From Prodigiosinella confusarubida (GTDB taxonomy: Bacteria > Pseudomonadota > Gammaproteobacteria > Enterobacterales > Enterobacteriaceae), in assembly GCF_002847015.1 (NCBI RefSeq), contig NZ_CP025085.1:372001-436000 (forward strand): a stretch of DNA of 64,000 bases. Reading direction: 5' to 3'. The position numbers were made by a program, and so were the translations under genes. Shown in pieces: positions 29,957 to 40,522 of this stretch. The stretch's first letter is position 1, and each line of letters starts with the position of its first letter. The notes beneath the pieces are model-generated. The model was not told the DNA's origin. It did no database searches and saw only the letters and a list, made by a program, of their open reading frames with translations.

Positions 29957-31234
29957 TTACCTTCCTAACCATGGGAGTGGGTTTACCGCCCGCCCTTGGC
30001 GTCGAATTTCAAAATAAAGCGCAGGCTGACTTTGCCCACCACTGGTACCAACCAGCGCAATCGGCTGACCGGCCTTGACCTGCTCACCCACCTTCACCAA
30101 CGCACTCTGGTTATAACCGTAAAGGCTCATATCGCCTTTGCCGTGATCAATCACGACAACCAACCCGTATCCCTGCAACCAATCAGCCATCAGCACACTG
30201 CCAGCAGCAATAGCTTTTACCTCGGTTCCTTCTGCGGCGGCAATCACCAACCCTTTCCAACGCAGCTCACCCCGGAGTGGTTCGCCGAAATGGTGCAACA
30301 TACTGCCCCGTACCGGCCATATCGCCTGACCCGCCGGTTTACCCAACCCACCGATACGCGCCATAAGAGAACGTTCGTTTTCAGTGGGTTTGTAGCTGGA
30401 GCCACTGCGCTTGGCCTGTTGCTCTTTTTCCCTGACACGGGCAGCTTCTCTGGCCTCCCGCTCCTCGCGTGCCTTTGCTTCCCGCGCTGCACGGGCTATC
30501 TGGTCGCGCAGACGGATTTCATTCTGCCGGAGTTCAGTTAGCTGCTGCTGGTCTTTTTTCAGAGAAGTTTCCAGACTACCCAACGTTTTTTGACGCTCAC
30601 TTCTCGCCTGCTCCAGTGTTTTCTGTTGCTGCTGTTGGTTACCAAGAAGATCTTTTTGCTGCAACTGCTTCTGTTCCAACTCCTGCTTTTCGTCCGCCAG
30701 TTTCGTCCGCGTCTGTTGCAGGTCAGTAATGGATTGCTGGCGAGCTTTATTCAGATAGTCAAAGTACGCCAGTATGCGTTCACTTCGTTGACTTTCTGCG
30801 CCGCTGAGAATCAGTTGAAAGGCGCTGTGTTGGCCCTGCCGGAATGCGGCGTCCAGTTGTTGCGCCAGGATATGTTCCTGGGTCTTCTGCTGTGCCTGCA
30901 GTTTGGTAATAGAAGCATTCAGTGCGCTGATATCTTTATTCAGACCTTCCAGCGTATGGCGGGTTTCACGTAATTGACGAGAGCTGTAAGCAATGGACTG
31001 TTCCTGCTTTTTCAACTGTTCCAGCAGGGCGCTACGTTGTTGCTGCTGTTGTTCAACGCTTTTCTCTTTTTCGGCAATGTTTTGCTGAATAGACTTGAGC
31101 TGTTGTTGATTATCTTTACTCCAGCCACTGCATGGAAGTAATAATACGCCAACGCAAAGCGCACTGGCGCAATGGATTAGCAACTTATTACACCCTGTTG
31201 CTCGCAACTGTACACAGAACGCTTCTTTACTCAT
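29957..31234 (-). CDS. envC: Murein hydrolase activator EnvC
   Basis: 425 residues: signal region (hydrophobic 19-38), a long glutamine-rich coiled coil (about 45-275), then a LytM/peptidase M23 domain (about 315-423). The LytM domain lacks the full zinc set (RWKGLVIAAAEG and LYFEIR instead of HxxxD and HxH), as expected of EnvC, which activates amidases AmiA and AmiB at the septum instead of cutting murein itself. In E. coli gpmI lies just upstream; here it is absent. Confidence 0.95.
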   Translation of the reverse strand: MSKEAFCVQLRATGCNKLLIHCASALCVGVLLLPCSGWSKDNQQQLKSIQQNIAEKEKSVEQQQQQRSALLEQLKKQEQSIAYSSRQLRETRHTLEGLNKDISALNASITKLQAQQKTQEHILAQQLDAAFRQGQHSAFQLILSGAESQRSERILAYFDYLNKARQQSITDLQQTRTKLADEKQELEQKQLQQKDLLGNQQQQQKTLEQARSERQKTLGSLETSLKKDQQQLTELRQNEIRLRDQIARAAREAKAREEREAREAARVREKEQQAKRSGSSYKPTENERSLMARIGGLGKPAGQAIWPVRGSMLHHFGEPLRGELRWKGLVIAAAEGTEVKAIAAGSVLMADWLQGYGLVVVIDHGKGDMSLYGYNQSALVKVGEQVKAGQPIALVGTSGGQSQPALYFEIRRQGRAVNPLPWLGR

Positions 31235-31379
31235 GACGAAAGATTATTCCACGATGAACAGCAGCTTACCAGTTGTCTCGCTCTGGATTTCTATTTCCAT
31301 ACGTGACAAGCCTTTTCCGTAGTGAGGTGCATCCACCAGACTTCAGACACATCAATAATAGATAAATGGGAGGGTCTAC

Positions 31380-31411
31380 GCATAAAATGAGCCATCTGGC
31401 CGGTTTTATGC
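31380..31411. other. Hairpin in the 309-bp envC-yibN gap
   Basis: GCATAAAA and TTTTATGC form a perfect eight-pair stem closed by GCC/GGC. No T-run follows. The rest of the gap 31235-31543 shows no gene and no recognisable remnant of gpmI, which occupies this place in E. coli. Confidence 0.35.
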
Positions 31412-31543
31412 CAGTGTTTTATGTCTTGCGCCGCAGATTCAGTATGCGATGTTGGCTTACTGGCTGTAATTGCGGTATCGCGCAGGTATACTCAGAAACC
31501 TTATATTTGTTGCTTAACTAAATTTCCGGAGTCGTTACACCCC

Positions 31544-31978
31544 ATGCAAGATATTATGCCATTCATTAGCAAGCACTCAATCCTGGTCCTGGCCTGGGTT
31601 GGCCTGCTGGTTGCCGTCATTGTGCTTACTGTGAAAAGTAGCCTTTCCAAGGTAAAAGAGGTGGTTCGTGGTGAAGCGATCCAACTGATTAACAAAGAAG
31701 ATGCGATTGTGGTCGATATTCGCAATCGTGATGACTATCGTCGCGGGCACATTGCCAATGCGATTAACCTGATCCCCAACGACATTAAAAGCGGCAATCT
31801 GGGTGAGCTGGAAAAACATAAGTCTCAGCCAATCATTGTGGTCTGCGCCAATGGCCTGTCCTCCCGAGAATCGGCGGAAAACCTGCTCAAGGCGGGTTTT
31901 GTACGCGCGATGACGCTCAAGGATGGATTGACCGGCTGGAGTGGTGAAAACCTTCCGTTGGTCCGCGGTAAGCAATGA
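31544..31978 (+). CDS. yibN: Membrane-anchored rhodanese-like protein YibN
   Basis: 144 residues from the ATG at 31544 ([11 protein letters not shown]), with TTTCCGGAG upstream; same length as E. coli YibN. A single N-terminal membrane helix (about 12-29) is followed by a rhodanese domain ([21 protein letters not shown]). The active-site loop reads [13 protein letters not shown], so the cysteine (VVCANG) is retained. In E. coli grxC follows; here secB follows after 122 bp. Confidence 0.9.
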   Translation: MQDIMPFISKHSILVLAWVGLLVAVIVLTVKSSLSKVKEVVRGEAIQLINKEDAIVVDIRNRDDYRRGHIANAINLIPNDIKSGNLGELEKHKSQPIIVVCANGLSSRESAENLLKAGFVRAMTLKDGLTGWSGENLPLVRGKQ

Positions 31979-32100
31979 TGTATGACGGCCAGGTAAAGGC
32001 TATATGCAGGACTAGACTATAACAATAGGTTGGCGTCTACTCCCTGTACCTGTATAGGGTGAAGCACGTCAAGGAAATCTAACAAAGGGTATTATTTAAC

Positions 32101-32571
32101 ATGTCTGAACAAAACAACGTCGAAATGAACTTCCAGATCCAGCGTATTTATACCAAGGATATCTCTTTTGAGGCACCAAAAGCGCCTGCCGTATTCCAAC
32201 AAGAATGGCAACCGGAAGTAAAACTGGATTTGGATACCACTTCAAGCCAATTGGCTGACGATGTTTATGAAGTTGTGCTGCGCGTAACTGTTACCGCCAA
32301 CCTTGGCGAAGAAACCGCGTTTCTGTGTGAAGTTCAACAGGGCGGCATTTTCACCGTTGAAGGACTGGAAGGTACTCAACTGGCGCACTGTCTGGGAGCT
32401 TACTGCCCGAATCTCTTATTCCCTTACGCACGCGAATGTATCACCAGCCTGGTGTCCCGCGGGACTTTCCCACAACTAAATTTGGCACCGGTCAACTTCG
32501 ACGCACTGTTCATGAACTATCTGCAACAACAGACAGATGATGAAAGTGCGGCACCGTCTCTGGATGCCTGA
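32101..32571 (+). CDS. secB: Protein-export chaperone SecB
   Basis: 156 residues, nearly identical in form to E. coli SecB ([60 protein letters not shown]). The tetrameric chaperone holds preproteins unfolded and hands them to SecA. Its stop codon shares one base with the gpsA start. Confidence 0.98.
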   Translation: MSEQNNVEMNFQIQRIYTKDISFEAPKAPAVFQQEWQPEVKLDLDTTSSQLADDVYEVVLRVTVTANLGEETAFLCEVQQGGIFTVEGLEGTQLAHCLGAYCPNLLFPYARECITSLVSRGTFPQLNLAPVNFDALFMNYLQQQTDDESAAPSLDA

Positions 32572-33590
32572 TGAACGCTGTTGAAGCTTCCATGACCGTG
32601 ATTGGTGCCGGTTCCTACGGCACCGCTCTGGCTATTACACTGGCTCGTAATGGTCACCGGGTTGTGCTCTGGGGGCACGATCCGGCGCACATTCACGCCT
32701 TGCAAACCGCTCGCTGTAATCAGGCGTTTCTGCCGGATGTTCCCTTTCCTGATTCGTTGCAACTGGAAACCGATCTGACTCGTGCCCTGGCGGCCAGCCG
32801 CAATATTCTGGTTGTGGTACCGAGCCACGTGTTCGCTGACGTATTGCGTCAAATTAAGCCGCACTTACGCGCCGATGCGCGCGTGGTATGGGCAACGAAA
32901 GGACTGGAGGCGGAAACGGGTCGTTTGTTGCAGGATGTTGCACGTGAAGCGCTGGGAAACGATATTCCACTGGCTGTCGTATCCGGGCCAACCTTCGCCA
33001 AAGAGCTGGCCGCGGGGTTACCGACAGCCATAGCACTGGCAGCAACAGATCGTGAATTTGCTGATGATCTGCAACTGTTACTGCACTGCGGCAAAAGTTT
33101 CCGGGTCTATAGCAATCCTGATTTTATTGGTGTACAGCTGGGGGGCGCGGTAAAAAACGTGATCGCCATCGGTGCCGGGATGTCAGATGGCATGGGGTTT
33201 GGTGCCAATGCCCGTACGGCGTTGATTACCCGTGGTTTGGCAGAAATGACCCGATTGGGTGTCGCATTGGGCGCCGATCCCACCACCTTTATGGGAATGG
33301 CCGGACTCGGTGATCTGGTATTGACCTGTACCGATAATCAATCGCGCAACCGCCGCTTTGGCATGATGTTGGGACAAGGCATGGATGTGGATAGTGCCCA
33401 GGCCCAGATAGGTCAGGTGGTTGAAGGTTATCGGAATACCAAAGAAGTGATGGCGCTCGCCCAACGTTATAACGTAGAAATGCCGATTACCGAGCAACTC
33501 TGGCAAGTTTTATACTGCGGTAAAGACGCTCGTGAAGCCGCGCTGAGTTTACTGGGACGAGCCAGTAAAGATGAAAGTCCCCATGTATAA
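32571..33590 (+). CDS. gpsA: Glycerol-3-phosphate dehydrogenase [NAD(P)+]
   Basis: 339 residues. [22 protein letters not shown] is the nucleotide-binding loop, [17 protein letters not shown] contains the catalytic lysine. It makes sn-glycerol-3-phosphate for phospholipids. Coupled to secB by a one-base overlap and followed by cysE, the conserved secB-gpsA-cysE cluster. Confidence 0.98.
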   Translation: MNAVEASMTVIGAGSYGTALAITLARNGHRVVLWGHDPAHIHALQTARCNQAFLPDVPFPDSLQLETDLTRALAASRNILVVVPSHVFADVLRQIKPHLRADARVVWATKGLEAETGRLLQDVAREALGNDIPLAVVSGPTFAKELAAGLPTAIALAATDREFADDLQLLLHCGKSFRVYSNPDFIGVQLGGAVKNVIAIGAGMSDGMGFGANARTALITRGLAEMTRLGVALGADPTTFMGMAGLGDLVLTCTDNQSRNRRFGMMLGQGMDVDSAQAQIGQVVEGYRNTKEVMALAQRYNVEMPITEQLWQVLYCGKDAREAALSLLGRASKDESPHV

Positions 33591-33695
33591 CACGACAACA
33601 CTGATGGGCTTCCGCGAGATGGTCCAATAGTATTTCTACCTGAGCGTAAGTAACCGATTAGCGTGGGATGTAGGGTATTTCAGAGGGTTGATGCA

Positions 33696-34517
33696 ATGTC
33701 ACATGAAGAACTGGAACTGGTCTGGCGAAACATTAAGGATGAAGCCCGTTGTTTAGCTGACTGTGAACCTATGCTGGCAAGCTTTTTTCATGCCACCTTG
33801 TTAAAGCATGAAAATCTGGGAAATGCCTTGAGCTATATGCTGGCAAATAAGCTGGCAAACGCTATTATGCCGGCCATTGCCATCCGTGAAGTAGTGGAAG
33901 AGGCATACCATGCAAACCCATCAATGATCATGTCCGCAGCCCGGGATATTCAGGCAGTATGTCTGCGTGACCCGGCGGTAGATAAATATTCCACCCCATT
34001 GCTGTACCTGAAAGGCTTTCATGCCTTACAGGCCTACCGTATCGGCCATTGGTTATGGAAGCAGGATCGTCAGGCATTGGCCATCTATTTCCAGAATCAG
34101 ATTTCCGTGTCATTTGGCGTAGATATCCATCCGGCAGCCCATATCGGTTGTGGCATCATGCTGGATCACGCCACCGGCATCGTGATTGGTGAAACGGCTG
34201 TGGTGGAAAATGATGTTTCCATTCTTCAGTCCGTTACCCTCGGTGGTACAGGTAAAACCAGCGGTGACCGTCATCCCAAGATCAGAGAAGGTGTCATGAT
34301 CGGTGCTGGCGCCAAGGTTCTGGGAAATATTGAGGTGGGTCGCGGTGCCAAAATTGGCGCAGGTTCGGTGGTATTACAGCCGGTTCCGCCCCACACCACC
34401 GTCGCAGGTGTTCCGGCCCGTATCGTCGGCCGTCCAGACAGCGATAAACCCGCCATGGATATGGACCAGTATTTCAACGGCACCAATCGTAGCTTCGAAT
34501 ATGGTGATGGTATTTAA
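33696..34517 (+). CDS. cysE: Serine acetyltransferase
   Basis: 273 residues from the ATG at 33696 (MSHEELELVWRNIK), the E. coli CysE length. An N-terminal helical domain is followed by a left-handed beta helix of hexapeptide repeats (ISVSFGVDIHPAAHIG, LDHATGIVIGETAVV). Makes O-acetylserine, committing serine to cysteine synthesis; feedback inhibited by cysteine. In E. coli trmL follows; here yigM does. Confidence 0.98.
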   Translation: MSHEELELVWRNIKDEARCLADCEPMLASFFHATLLKHENLGNALSYMLANKLANAIMPAIAIREVVEEAYHANPSMIMSAARDIQAVCLRDPAVDKYSTPLLYLKGFHALQAYRIGHWLWKQDRQALAIYFQNQISVSFGVDIHPAAHIGCGIMLDHATGIVIGETAVVENDVSILQSVTLGGTGKTSGDRHPKIREGVMIGAGAKVLGNIEVGRGAKIGAGSVVLQPVPPHTTVAGVPARIVGRPDSDKPAMDMDQYFNGTNRSFEYGDGI

Positions 34518-34550
34518 TCCAACGACCGATTAAGTCTGCTTTTCTATCTG

Positions 34551-34576
34551 ACCATCCGAAACCGGGTGGTTTTTAT
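34551..34576 (+). terminator. Intrinsic terminator after cysE
   Basis: ACCATCC and GGGTGGT pair (one G.U) around a six-base loop, followed by TTTTATTTT. Confidence 0.7.
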
Positions 34577-34790
34577 TTTAAAGTTAAAAACCCTTCTAAA
34601 AAAACCAGGAGTCAGATCATCTGTCGAATTTCAGTATTGGAGGCTATTACCTTTGGCATCAGTAAACGACCAACGGCTGTCTTTTCAGGTGAAATGCATT
34701 CCCGACACTTATCACAACGACAGTGTGTTTTTTACCTGGCTGTGAGTTTTAACCATTCACACGCCGATTACCCGAACACAAGTGGACAAG

Positions 34791-34818
34791 TGGTTTAAAT
34801 TAATACAAATGTAAACCA
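34791..34818. promoter_or_regulatory. Inverted repeat upstream of yigM, candidate operator
   Basis: TGGTTTA and TAAACCA form a perfect seven-base inverted repeat with a 14-base spacer. TACAAT at 34850-34855 is a plausible -10 for yigM. The TGTAAACC half resembles one half of a biotin-repressor (BirA) site, of interest because YigM is a biotin transporter, but the arms point the wrong way for a standard BirA palindrome. Nothing else is apparent in the 34577-34893 gap. Confidence 0.35.
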
Positions 34819-34893
34819 TGTTGGCTGAAATTCATGCGGTAAAATCTATTACAATAGCGCCTTATACTACGTGTTATTGAGTGAGTCACACTT

Positions 34894-35793
34894 GTGCCAT
34901 TACTGATTCTTACTACCATTCTATGGGCTTTTTCATTCAGTCTGATAGGTGAATATCTTGCCGGTCATGTGGATAGCTGGTTCTCCGTGCTGATGCGTGT
35001 TGGCCTGGCCGCTCTGGTCTTTCTGCCTTTTCTGCGCTGGCGCGGATATCAGCCTAAAGTCATTGGGTTATATCTGTTAGTGGGCGCATGTCAGCTCGGC
35101 ATTATGTATCTATTTGTATTCCAGGCTTATCTCTACCTGTCAGTACCGGAGTTTCTGCTATTCACCGTGATGACCCCCCTTTATGTCACGCTGATTTACG
35201 ATCTGCTGGGGCGTCAGCGTCTGCGCTGGGGCTACGCACTGAGCGCCCTGCTGGCGGTACTGGGCGCGGCGGTGATCCGCTACGATAGCGTCAATGGACA
35301 ATTCTGGTGGGGATTGTTGCTGGTACAGGCGGCGAATATCTTTTTTGCAATGGGACAGGTGGGCTACAAACGTCTGATGGAAGTCTACCCCATGCCGCAG
35401 CACAGTGCATTTTCCTGGTTTTATCTCGGTGCACTGGCGGTTTCCGTGGTGGCCTGGTTACTGTTTGGTAATCCCCATAAACTCCCCACCACATCATTGC
35501 AGTGGGGTGTGTTGATTTGGTTGGGCATTGGAGCATCTGGCCTGGGATATTTCATGTGGAACTATGGTGCGACACAAGTGGATGCCGGCACGCTCGGCAT
35601 TATGAATAACTTTCATGTCCCGGCCGGACTGCTGGTGAACTTTGCCATCTGGCAGGAACAGCCTCACTGGCCGAGATTTATCGTTGGTGCCGCTATCATC
35701 ATATCTTCGTTATGGGTACACCGGCGCTGGGTCGTGAAGCGTCCCGCACAAACGGCAGATGCTCACAGGCATGCTGACGCGCGGAACGAATAA
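34894..35793 (+). CDS. yigM: EamA-family carboxylate/amino acid/biotin transporter YigM
   Basis: 299 residues, ten hydrophobic helices in two EamA repeats, same length as E. coli YigM (BioP), a biotin importer. [25 protein letters not shown] and [19 protein letters not shown] are family blocks. The start is a GTG at 34894. Its 3' end overlaps the 3' end of the convergent metR by 95 bases; yigM next to metR is the E. coli arrangement. Confidence 0.88.
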   Translation: MPLLILTTILWAFSFSLIGEYLAGHVDSWFSVLMRVGLAALVFLPFLRWRGYQPKVIGLYLLVGACQLGIMYLFVFQAYLYLSVPEFLLFTVMTPLYVTLIYDLLGRQRLRWGYALSALLAVLGAAVIRYDSVNGQFWWGLLLVQAANIFFAMGQVGYKRLMEVYPMPQHSAFSWFYLGALAVSVVAWLLFGNPHKLPTTSLQWGVLIWLGIGASGLGYFMWNYGATQVDAGTLGIMNNFHVPAGLLVNFAIWQEQPHWPRFIVGAAIIISSLWVHRRWVVKRPAQTADAHRHADARNE

Positions 35794-36634
35794 ACGCCTC
35801 AATAACCGGTTGGCGCTGCTCGCCATCGCGTACAGCGGCGTACAATCGGCTCCATAAACCTTCTCCCAGGGTTTTGGTCACAATCAAACCCTGGCGTTCA
35901 AAACTTTCCACTACCCAATGTGGTAGCGCAGCAATCCCCATGCGAGCCGACACCATCTGAATCAGCAATAACGTATTATCAACACTTTTCAGCGACGGGC
36001 TGACACCAGCCGGTTGCAAGAAATGACGCCAGATATCCAGCCGCTGCCGCTGTACCGGGTAAATCATCAGCGTTTCCTGACTCAAATCTTCCGGCACAAT
36101 GCGCTCTTTCGCTACCAGCGGATGATCCGGAGCAAGCACCAGACGAACCTCAAAATCAAATAACGGCGCATAGAACAAACCACTGCGCGGCAAAATATCA
36201 GAGGTCATCACCAGATCCAGTTCCCCCTGTTGCAGGGCCGGTTGCGGATCAAAGGTCACACCGGATTTGAAATCCATCACCACCTGTGGCCAGCTCAGAT
36301 GAAAATTTTCCAGCGCCGGGGTCAACCATTGAATACAACTATGGCATTCAATCGCCAGTCGCAATGTAGTCTGATGCGGCTCATGACAAGCTTGAAGCGC
36401 TTGCTGTATCTGCGGCAATACCTGCTCGGCCAGCAGCAGCAGAATTTCACCCTGAGGTGTAAACCGTAGCGGCTGGCTCTTACGGACGAATAACCGAAAT
36501 CCTAAACGTTGCTCCAAATCGCTGAACTGATGTGACAGAGCGGATTGCGTTTGATGAAGCTGTGCGGCAGCAGCGGCTAACGATCCCGTATTGCGCAGAG
36601 CCTGCAGCGTCCGTAAGTGTTTAAATTCGATCAT
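35699..36634 (-). CDS. metR: LysR-type transcriptional regulator of methionine genes, MetR
   Basis: 311 residues. The winged helix-turn-helix [37 protein letters not shown] is at 1-37 and the effector domain follows from about 90. MetR activates metE and metH with homocysteine as coregulator and represses itself. It is divergent from metE, sharing a 104-bp control region. Confidence 0.96.
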   Translation of the reverse strand: MIEFKHLRTLQALRNTGSLAAAAAQLHQTQSALSHQFSDLEQRLGFRLFVRKSQPLRFTPQGEILLLLAEQVLPQIQQALQACHEPHQTTLRLAIECHSCIQWLTPALENFHLSWPQVVMDFKSGVTFDPQPALQQGELDLVMTSDILPRSGLFYAPLFDFEVRLVLAPDHPLVAKERIVPEDLSQETLMIYPVQRQRLDIWRHFLQPAGVSPSLKSVDNTLLLIQMVSARMGIAALPHWVVESFERQGLIVTKTLGEGLWSRLYAAVRDGEQRQPVIEAFIRSARQHACEHLPFVRDASRPSAGVPITKI

Positions 36635-36642
36635 GAGAGTCC

Positions 36643-36659
36643 TTCACAGTGACAGTGAA
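36643..36659. promoter_or_regulatory. LysR-type palindrome in the metR-metE control region
   Basis: TTCACAGTGACAGTGAA is symmetric at 14 of 17 positions and fits T-N11-A. It lies 9 bases upstream of the metR start, so it may mediate MetR autoregulation; the classical MetR half-sites (TGAA and TTCA) are present but in inverted order. Confidence 0.4.
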
Positions 36660-36698
36660 TAAATTGCGCTTGTGCTTAATACACTACCTGCGGATTAT

Positions 36699-36722
36699 AG
36701 ATGTGTAAACATCTGGACGGCT
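36699..36722. promoter_or_regulatory. Three tandem met boxes (MetJ operator)
   Basis: AGATGTGT, AAACATCT and GGACGGCT are contiguous octamers each matching the met box AGACGTCT at six of eight positions. They overlap the likely metE promoter (ATTATAG at 36694-36700) and end 16 bases before the metE ATG. Confidence 0.65.
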
Positions 36723-36738
36723 AAATGGGAATCCAAGC

Positions 36739-39006
36739 ATGACAATTTTAAATCACACCCTCGGTTTTCCACGCGTAGGGCTGCGTCGTGAACTGAAAAA
36801 AGCGCAAGAAAGCTATTGGGCAGGTAATACCACTCAGGAATCATTACTGGCAGTTGGCCGCGACCTGCGCGCCCGCCATTGGCAACAACAGAAAGACGCC
36901 GGTATCGACCTGCTGCCAGTCGGCGATTTCGCCTGGTACGATCATGTACTGACCACCAGCCTACTGCTGGGTAATGTACCAGCCCGTCATCAGAATGCCG
37001 ATGGTTCCGTGGATTTGGATACGCTGTTTCGCATTGGCCGGGGCCGTGCACCGACCGGAGAACCCGCCGCCGCCGCAGAAATGACCAAATGGTTCAATAC
37101 CAACTATCACTACATGGTGCCTGAATTCACCAAAGGGCAGCAGTTTAAACTGACCTGGACACAACTGCTGGATGAAGTAGACGAAGCGCTGGCGCTGGGC
37201 CACAAGGTGAAGCCGGTACTACTGGGGCCGGTTACCTACCTGTGGCTGGGTAAAGTGAAAGGTGAGTCATTTGACCGCCTGACACTGCTGAAAGACATCC
37301 TGCCAGTTTACCAACAGGTGCTGGCTGAACTGGCGAAACGCGGTATCGACTGGGTACAGATCGATGAGCCTGCGCTGGTGCTGGAACTGGAAGCCGACTG
37401 GCTGGCTGCATTCAAGCCGGCTTACGACACCCTGCAAGGTCAGGTGAAACTGCTGCTGACCACCTACTTTGACAGCATCAGCCAGAATCTGGCGACTATC
37501 AAGACACTGCCGGTACAAGGGCTGCATGTCGACCTGGTACATGGCAAAGACGACATCGCCGCACTCAATAACCAGTTACCCGCCGACTGGCTGCTCTCTT
37601 TAGGAGTTATCAATGGCCGTAATGTATGGCGAGCCGACCTGAACAACTGGTTTGATCACCTGCAACCTCTGGTGGGTAAACGCGCGCTTTGGCTGGGCAG
37701 CTCCTGCTCACTGCTGCACAGTCCAATCGACCTCAGCGTGGAAACCCGTCTGGATGATGAAGTGAAAAGCTGGTTCGCGTTTGCCCTGCAAAAATGTCAG
37801 GAACTGGCGCTGCTGACCAACGCGTTGAACAACGGTAACGGTCAGGAACTTGTCGCCTACAGCGCTCCTATTCGCGCCCGCCGCACTTCTCAGCGGGTGA
37901 ACAATGCGGACGTGGCAAAACGTCTGGCGGCCATCGTGCCGCAGGATAGTCAGCGTCTGAGTGCTTATCCGGTACGCGCCAGCGCACAACGTGCTCGCTT
38001 CAATTTACCGGCATGGCCGACTACCACCATCGGTTCTTTCCCGCAAACTACGGAAATCCGCAGCCTGCGCCTGGACTTTAAACAAGGTCGTCTGGATAGT
38101 CAGAATTACCATATTGGTATTGCAGAACATATCAAGCAGGCGATAGCGGAACAGGAACGTCTGGATCTGGATGTACTGGTGCACGGTGAAGCCGAGCGTA
38201 ACGATATGGTGGAATACTTCGGCGAGCATCTGGATGGCTTTGTGTTTACCCAGAATGGCTGGGTACAAAGTTATGGTTCCCGTTGTGTGAAACCACCGGT
38301 GATTATCGGCGATATCAGCCGCCCTGAACCGATTACCGTTGAGTGGGCGAAGTATGCACAATCGTTGACCGACAAACCGGTGAAGGGAATGTTGACCGGT
38401 CCGGTCACTATCCTGTGCTGGTCTTTCCCGCGTGAAGATGTCAGCCGTGAAACCATCGCCAAACAGATTGCATTGGCGCTACGAGATGAAGTGGCGGATT
38501 TGGAAAGCGCTGGTATCGGTATCATTCAAATTGATGAACCGGCTCTGCGCGAAGGGCTGCCACTGCATCGCTCTGACTGGAAAGCCTATCTGGAATGGGC
38601 GGTAGAAGCCTTCCGTTTGAATGCAGCAGTAGCGAAAGACGACACGCAGATTCACACACATATGTGTTACTGCGAATTCAACGACATCATGGATTCCATC
38701 GCCGCGCTGGATGCGGATGTGATTACCATTGAAACCTCGCGTTCCGATATGGAGTTACTGGAGTCATTTGAAGAATTCGAGTATCCGAACGAAATCGGGC
38801 CGGGTGTATATGATATCCACTCGCCGAACGTCCCGAGTGTGGCCTGGATTGAAGCGCTGCTGCGTAAAGCGGCACAGCGTATTCCCGCCGAGCGTTTGTG
38901 GGTAAACCCGGACTGTGGCCTGAAAACCCGTGGCTGGCCAGAAACCCGTCAATCACTGGCTAACATGGTGGAAGCAGCTAAACACCTGCGCGAAGCACAG
39001 GCCTGA
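36739..39006 (+). CDS. metE: Cobalamin-independent methionine synthase
   Basis: 755 residues, the usual MetE length. N-terminal domain starts [18 protein letters not shown]; the C-terminal catalytic barrel carries the zinc ligands in THMCYCEFN (His, Cys), the Glu of [11 protein letters not shown] region and the Cys of [11 protein letters not shown]. It transfers the methyl group of methyltetrahydrofolate-polyglutamate to homocysteine. Control by MetR and MetJ is indicated by the upstream sites. Confidence 0.98.
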   Translation: MTILNHTLGFPRVGLRRELKKAQESYWAGNTTQESLLAVGRDLRARHWQQQKDAGIDLLPVGDFAWYDHVLTTSLLLGNVPARHQNADGSVDLDTLFRIGRGRAPTGEPAAAAEMTKWFNTNYHYMVPEFTKGQQFKLTWTQLLDEVDEALALGHKVKPVLLGPVTYLWLGKVKGESFDRLTLLKDILPVYQQVLAELAKRGIDWVQIDEPALVLELEADWLAAFKPAYDTLQGQVKLLLTTYFDSISQNLATIKTLPVQGLHVDLVHGKDDIAALNNQLPADWLLSLGVINGRNVWRADLNNWFDHLQPLVGKRALWLGSSCSLLHSPIDLSVETRLDDEVKSWFAFALQKCQELALLTNALNNGNGQELVAYSAPIRARRTSQRVNNADVAKRLAAIVPQDSQRLSAYPVRASAQRARFNLPAWPTTTIGSFPQTTEIRSLRLDFKQGRLDSQNYHIGIAEHIKQAIAEQERLDLDVLVHGEAERNDMVEYFGEHLDGFVFTQNGWVQSYGSRCVKPPVIIGDISRPEPITVEWAKYAQSLTDKPVKGMLTGPVTILCWSFPREDVSRETIAKQIALALRDEVADLESAGIGIIQIDEPALREGLPLHRSDWKAYLEWAVEAFRLNAAVAKDDTQIHTHMCYCEFNDIMDSIAALDADVITIETSRSDMELLESFEEFEYPNEIGPGVYDIHSPNVPSVAWIEALLRKAAQRIPAERLWVNPDCGLKTRGWPETRQSLANMVEAAKHLREAQA

Positions 39007-39121
39007 TGCTGGATATGAACCGGTGATCATGAGTGGGTGCATCAGGTGCAAAGGAAAGGGAATGCATGCGATAGTCACCAAAGGAACCCAATAGGACAAC
39101 CGCTCATTACCACCACTGAAT

Positions 39122-39156
39122 AAAACGGGGGAGACAAATGTCTCCCCGTTCTATTG
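39122..39156 (+). terminator. Terminator of metE
   Basis: AACGGGG(G)AGACA, loop AA, TGTCTCCCCGTT: a 12-pair stem with one bulged G, followed by CTATT. It also marks the left boundary of the accessory island. Confidence 0.65.
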
Positions 39157-39172
39157 CCGGGATAGTTCGATG

Positions 39173-40180
39173 TTAACTGAGACGGTGAAGATAAGGAGGC
39201 AGTGCAGGCTCGGGCAAAACAGACAGTACCTTCAATTTCTGTAATGTTCTGAGCTGCGCTCGTTCAAGGTGTTCATGCAAACTCATGGTAGCCAGATCCC
39301 AACTCCCTTTGAGCAACATATCATAGACAAGGCGATGTTCATCGATCATGGTGTCTTCAACGGGAACTACGAGGGTTTCGTAAAAAATGCGCGTCACGAT
39401 TAACGGTGACTGGCTTTGACGCAGAATTTCGAGCATTGCCCGATTGCCCGCTGGCTCCAGGCAAAGAAGGTGCAAGTCGTCCTCGACGCGCTCCAACTCG
39501 GCTGCGGTAACCTTCCCGTTTTTTAGCTGATCCAGACGCCCCTGGCTGGCGACTATTTGTGATGGTGCGATATACGGTGCCGCCTTGCGCAACGCAGTTG
39601 TTTCCAAACTGGTACGGATTTCATAATGTTCGCGGATCTCTCTGGCCGTCAGTGGACCGGACAACCATTGGGAATAGGGTTCTTTTTCAACCAATCCCCG
39701 GTCACGCAGGCGCATCAGACTTTCACGAATGATATTTCTACTGACATTATAAAACTCCGCCGCATTTGCCTCACTGAGCTGGTAATGCCCGAACACCATG
39801 CAGGTTGACAACGCCTCTTGCAGATCGCTCAGTACCTTTTCGCCTACACTGCGGGTATCGACCAACTCCTGTTCCTGATCCCATCCCAGTAAGGTACGGT
39901 TAAGTGTGACACGCTGGGGTTCGACATCCTGCCCTTCGGATGCGACGATAAACCCTCGCCCTTCGAAACGAGTAATCAGCCCTTTTTCATGCAGCAATCC
40001 CAACGCTCGTCGCACCGGAACACGACTGGTACCGAATAATTCAGCCAGCGGCCCTTCTAACAAGACCAGCCCTGCGGGAACCGTTTTTGCCTCAATAGCT
40101 TGCAGGAGCATTTGATGGATCATCTCATACCGGGCAGCGCCCCGGACTCCGGCTTTCATACTTTCGCTTTTGTTTAACAT
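39173..40180 (-). CDS. GntR/FCD regulator with two tandem winged helices
   Basis: 335 residues, longer than the usual 220-250 of FCD regulators. A first GntR winged helix is at about 17-80 (LAELFGTSRVPVRRALGLLHEKGLI), a second at about 110-178 (AAEFYNVSRNIIRESLMRLRDRGLV), then an FCD ligand domain (about 182-315) with metal-type residues in EDDLHLL, DEHRLVYD and LHEHL. It is divergent from the amidase-led operon and probably represses it until a carboxylate-type pathway metabolite binds. Doubling of the DNA-binding domain is unusual. Confidence 0.85.
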   Translation of the reverse strand: MLNKSESMKAGVRGAARYEMIHQMLLQAIEAKTVPAGLVLLEGPLAELFGTSRVPVRRALGLLHEKGLITRFEGRGFIVASEGQDVEPQRVTLNRTLLGWDQEQELVDTRSVGEKVLSDLQEALSTCMVFGHYQLSEANAAEFYNVSRNIIRESLMRLRDRGLVEKEPYSQWLSGPLTAREIREHYEIRTSLETTALRKAAPYIAPSQIVASQGRLDQLKNGKVTAAELERVEDDLHLLCLEPAGNRAMLEILRQSQSPLIVTRIFYETLVVPVEDTMIDEHRLVYDMLLKGSWDLATMSLHEHLERAQLRTLQKLKVLSVLPEPALPPYLHRLS

Positions 40181-40316
40181 CCTTTAGTACATTGCCCCCC
40201 GCAAGACTGAGTGCAGCATTATTACACACCATCAGGTGAAGTCAGTGACTCATGTTGGTGAAAGAACATGCATACCAATAGCACACCTGCACAACAATGG
40301 ATCATTTAATTAAAAA

Positions 40317-40510
40317 TACATTTATAAGTTATATTAACGTAACACCTTTATCTGCACTGCATGAAGTCATACCACCAAGTAAAATTCGCTTATTTCACGC
40401 ATGTTTCGATACATTTATCACATAACAGAACAAATAATACTCATTTTTGTAACTATGCTGGCACCTATTTTGCTAGTTTAAAATGTACATTTAAATTAAA
40501 TATACATTTA
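40317..40510. promoter_or_regulatory. Four copies of TACATTTA between the GntR gene and the amidase operon
   Basis: The octamer occurs at 40317-40324, 40410-40417, 40486-40493 and 40503-40510, all on the plus strand. The third is part of the perfect palindrome AATGTACATT (40482-40491). The 342-bp divergent gap 40181-40522 is otherwise AT-rich without a gene. The last two copies lie 13-37 bases upstream of the amidase ATG, where a repressor would block transcription. Likely operators for the tandem-winged-helix regulator. Confidence 0.5.
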
Positions 40511-40522
40511 ATAGGTGAATAA

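Noticed and set aside
34791-34850. BirA operator upstream of the biotin transporter yigM
   Set aside because: One half, TGTAAACC, fits, but the matching GGTTTACA half is not at the required 14-16 base spacing; only an oppositely oriented inverted repeat is present.
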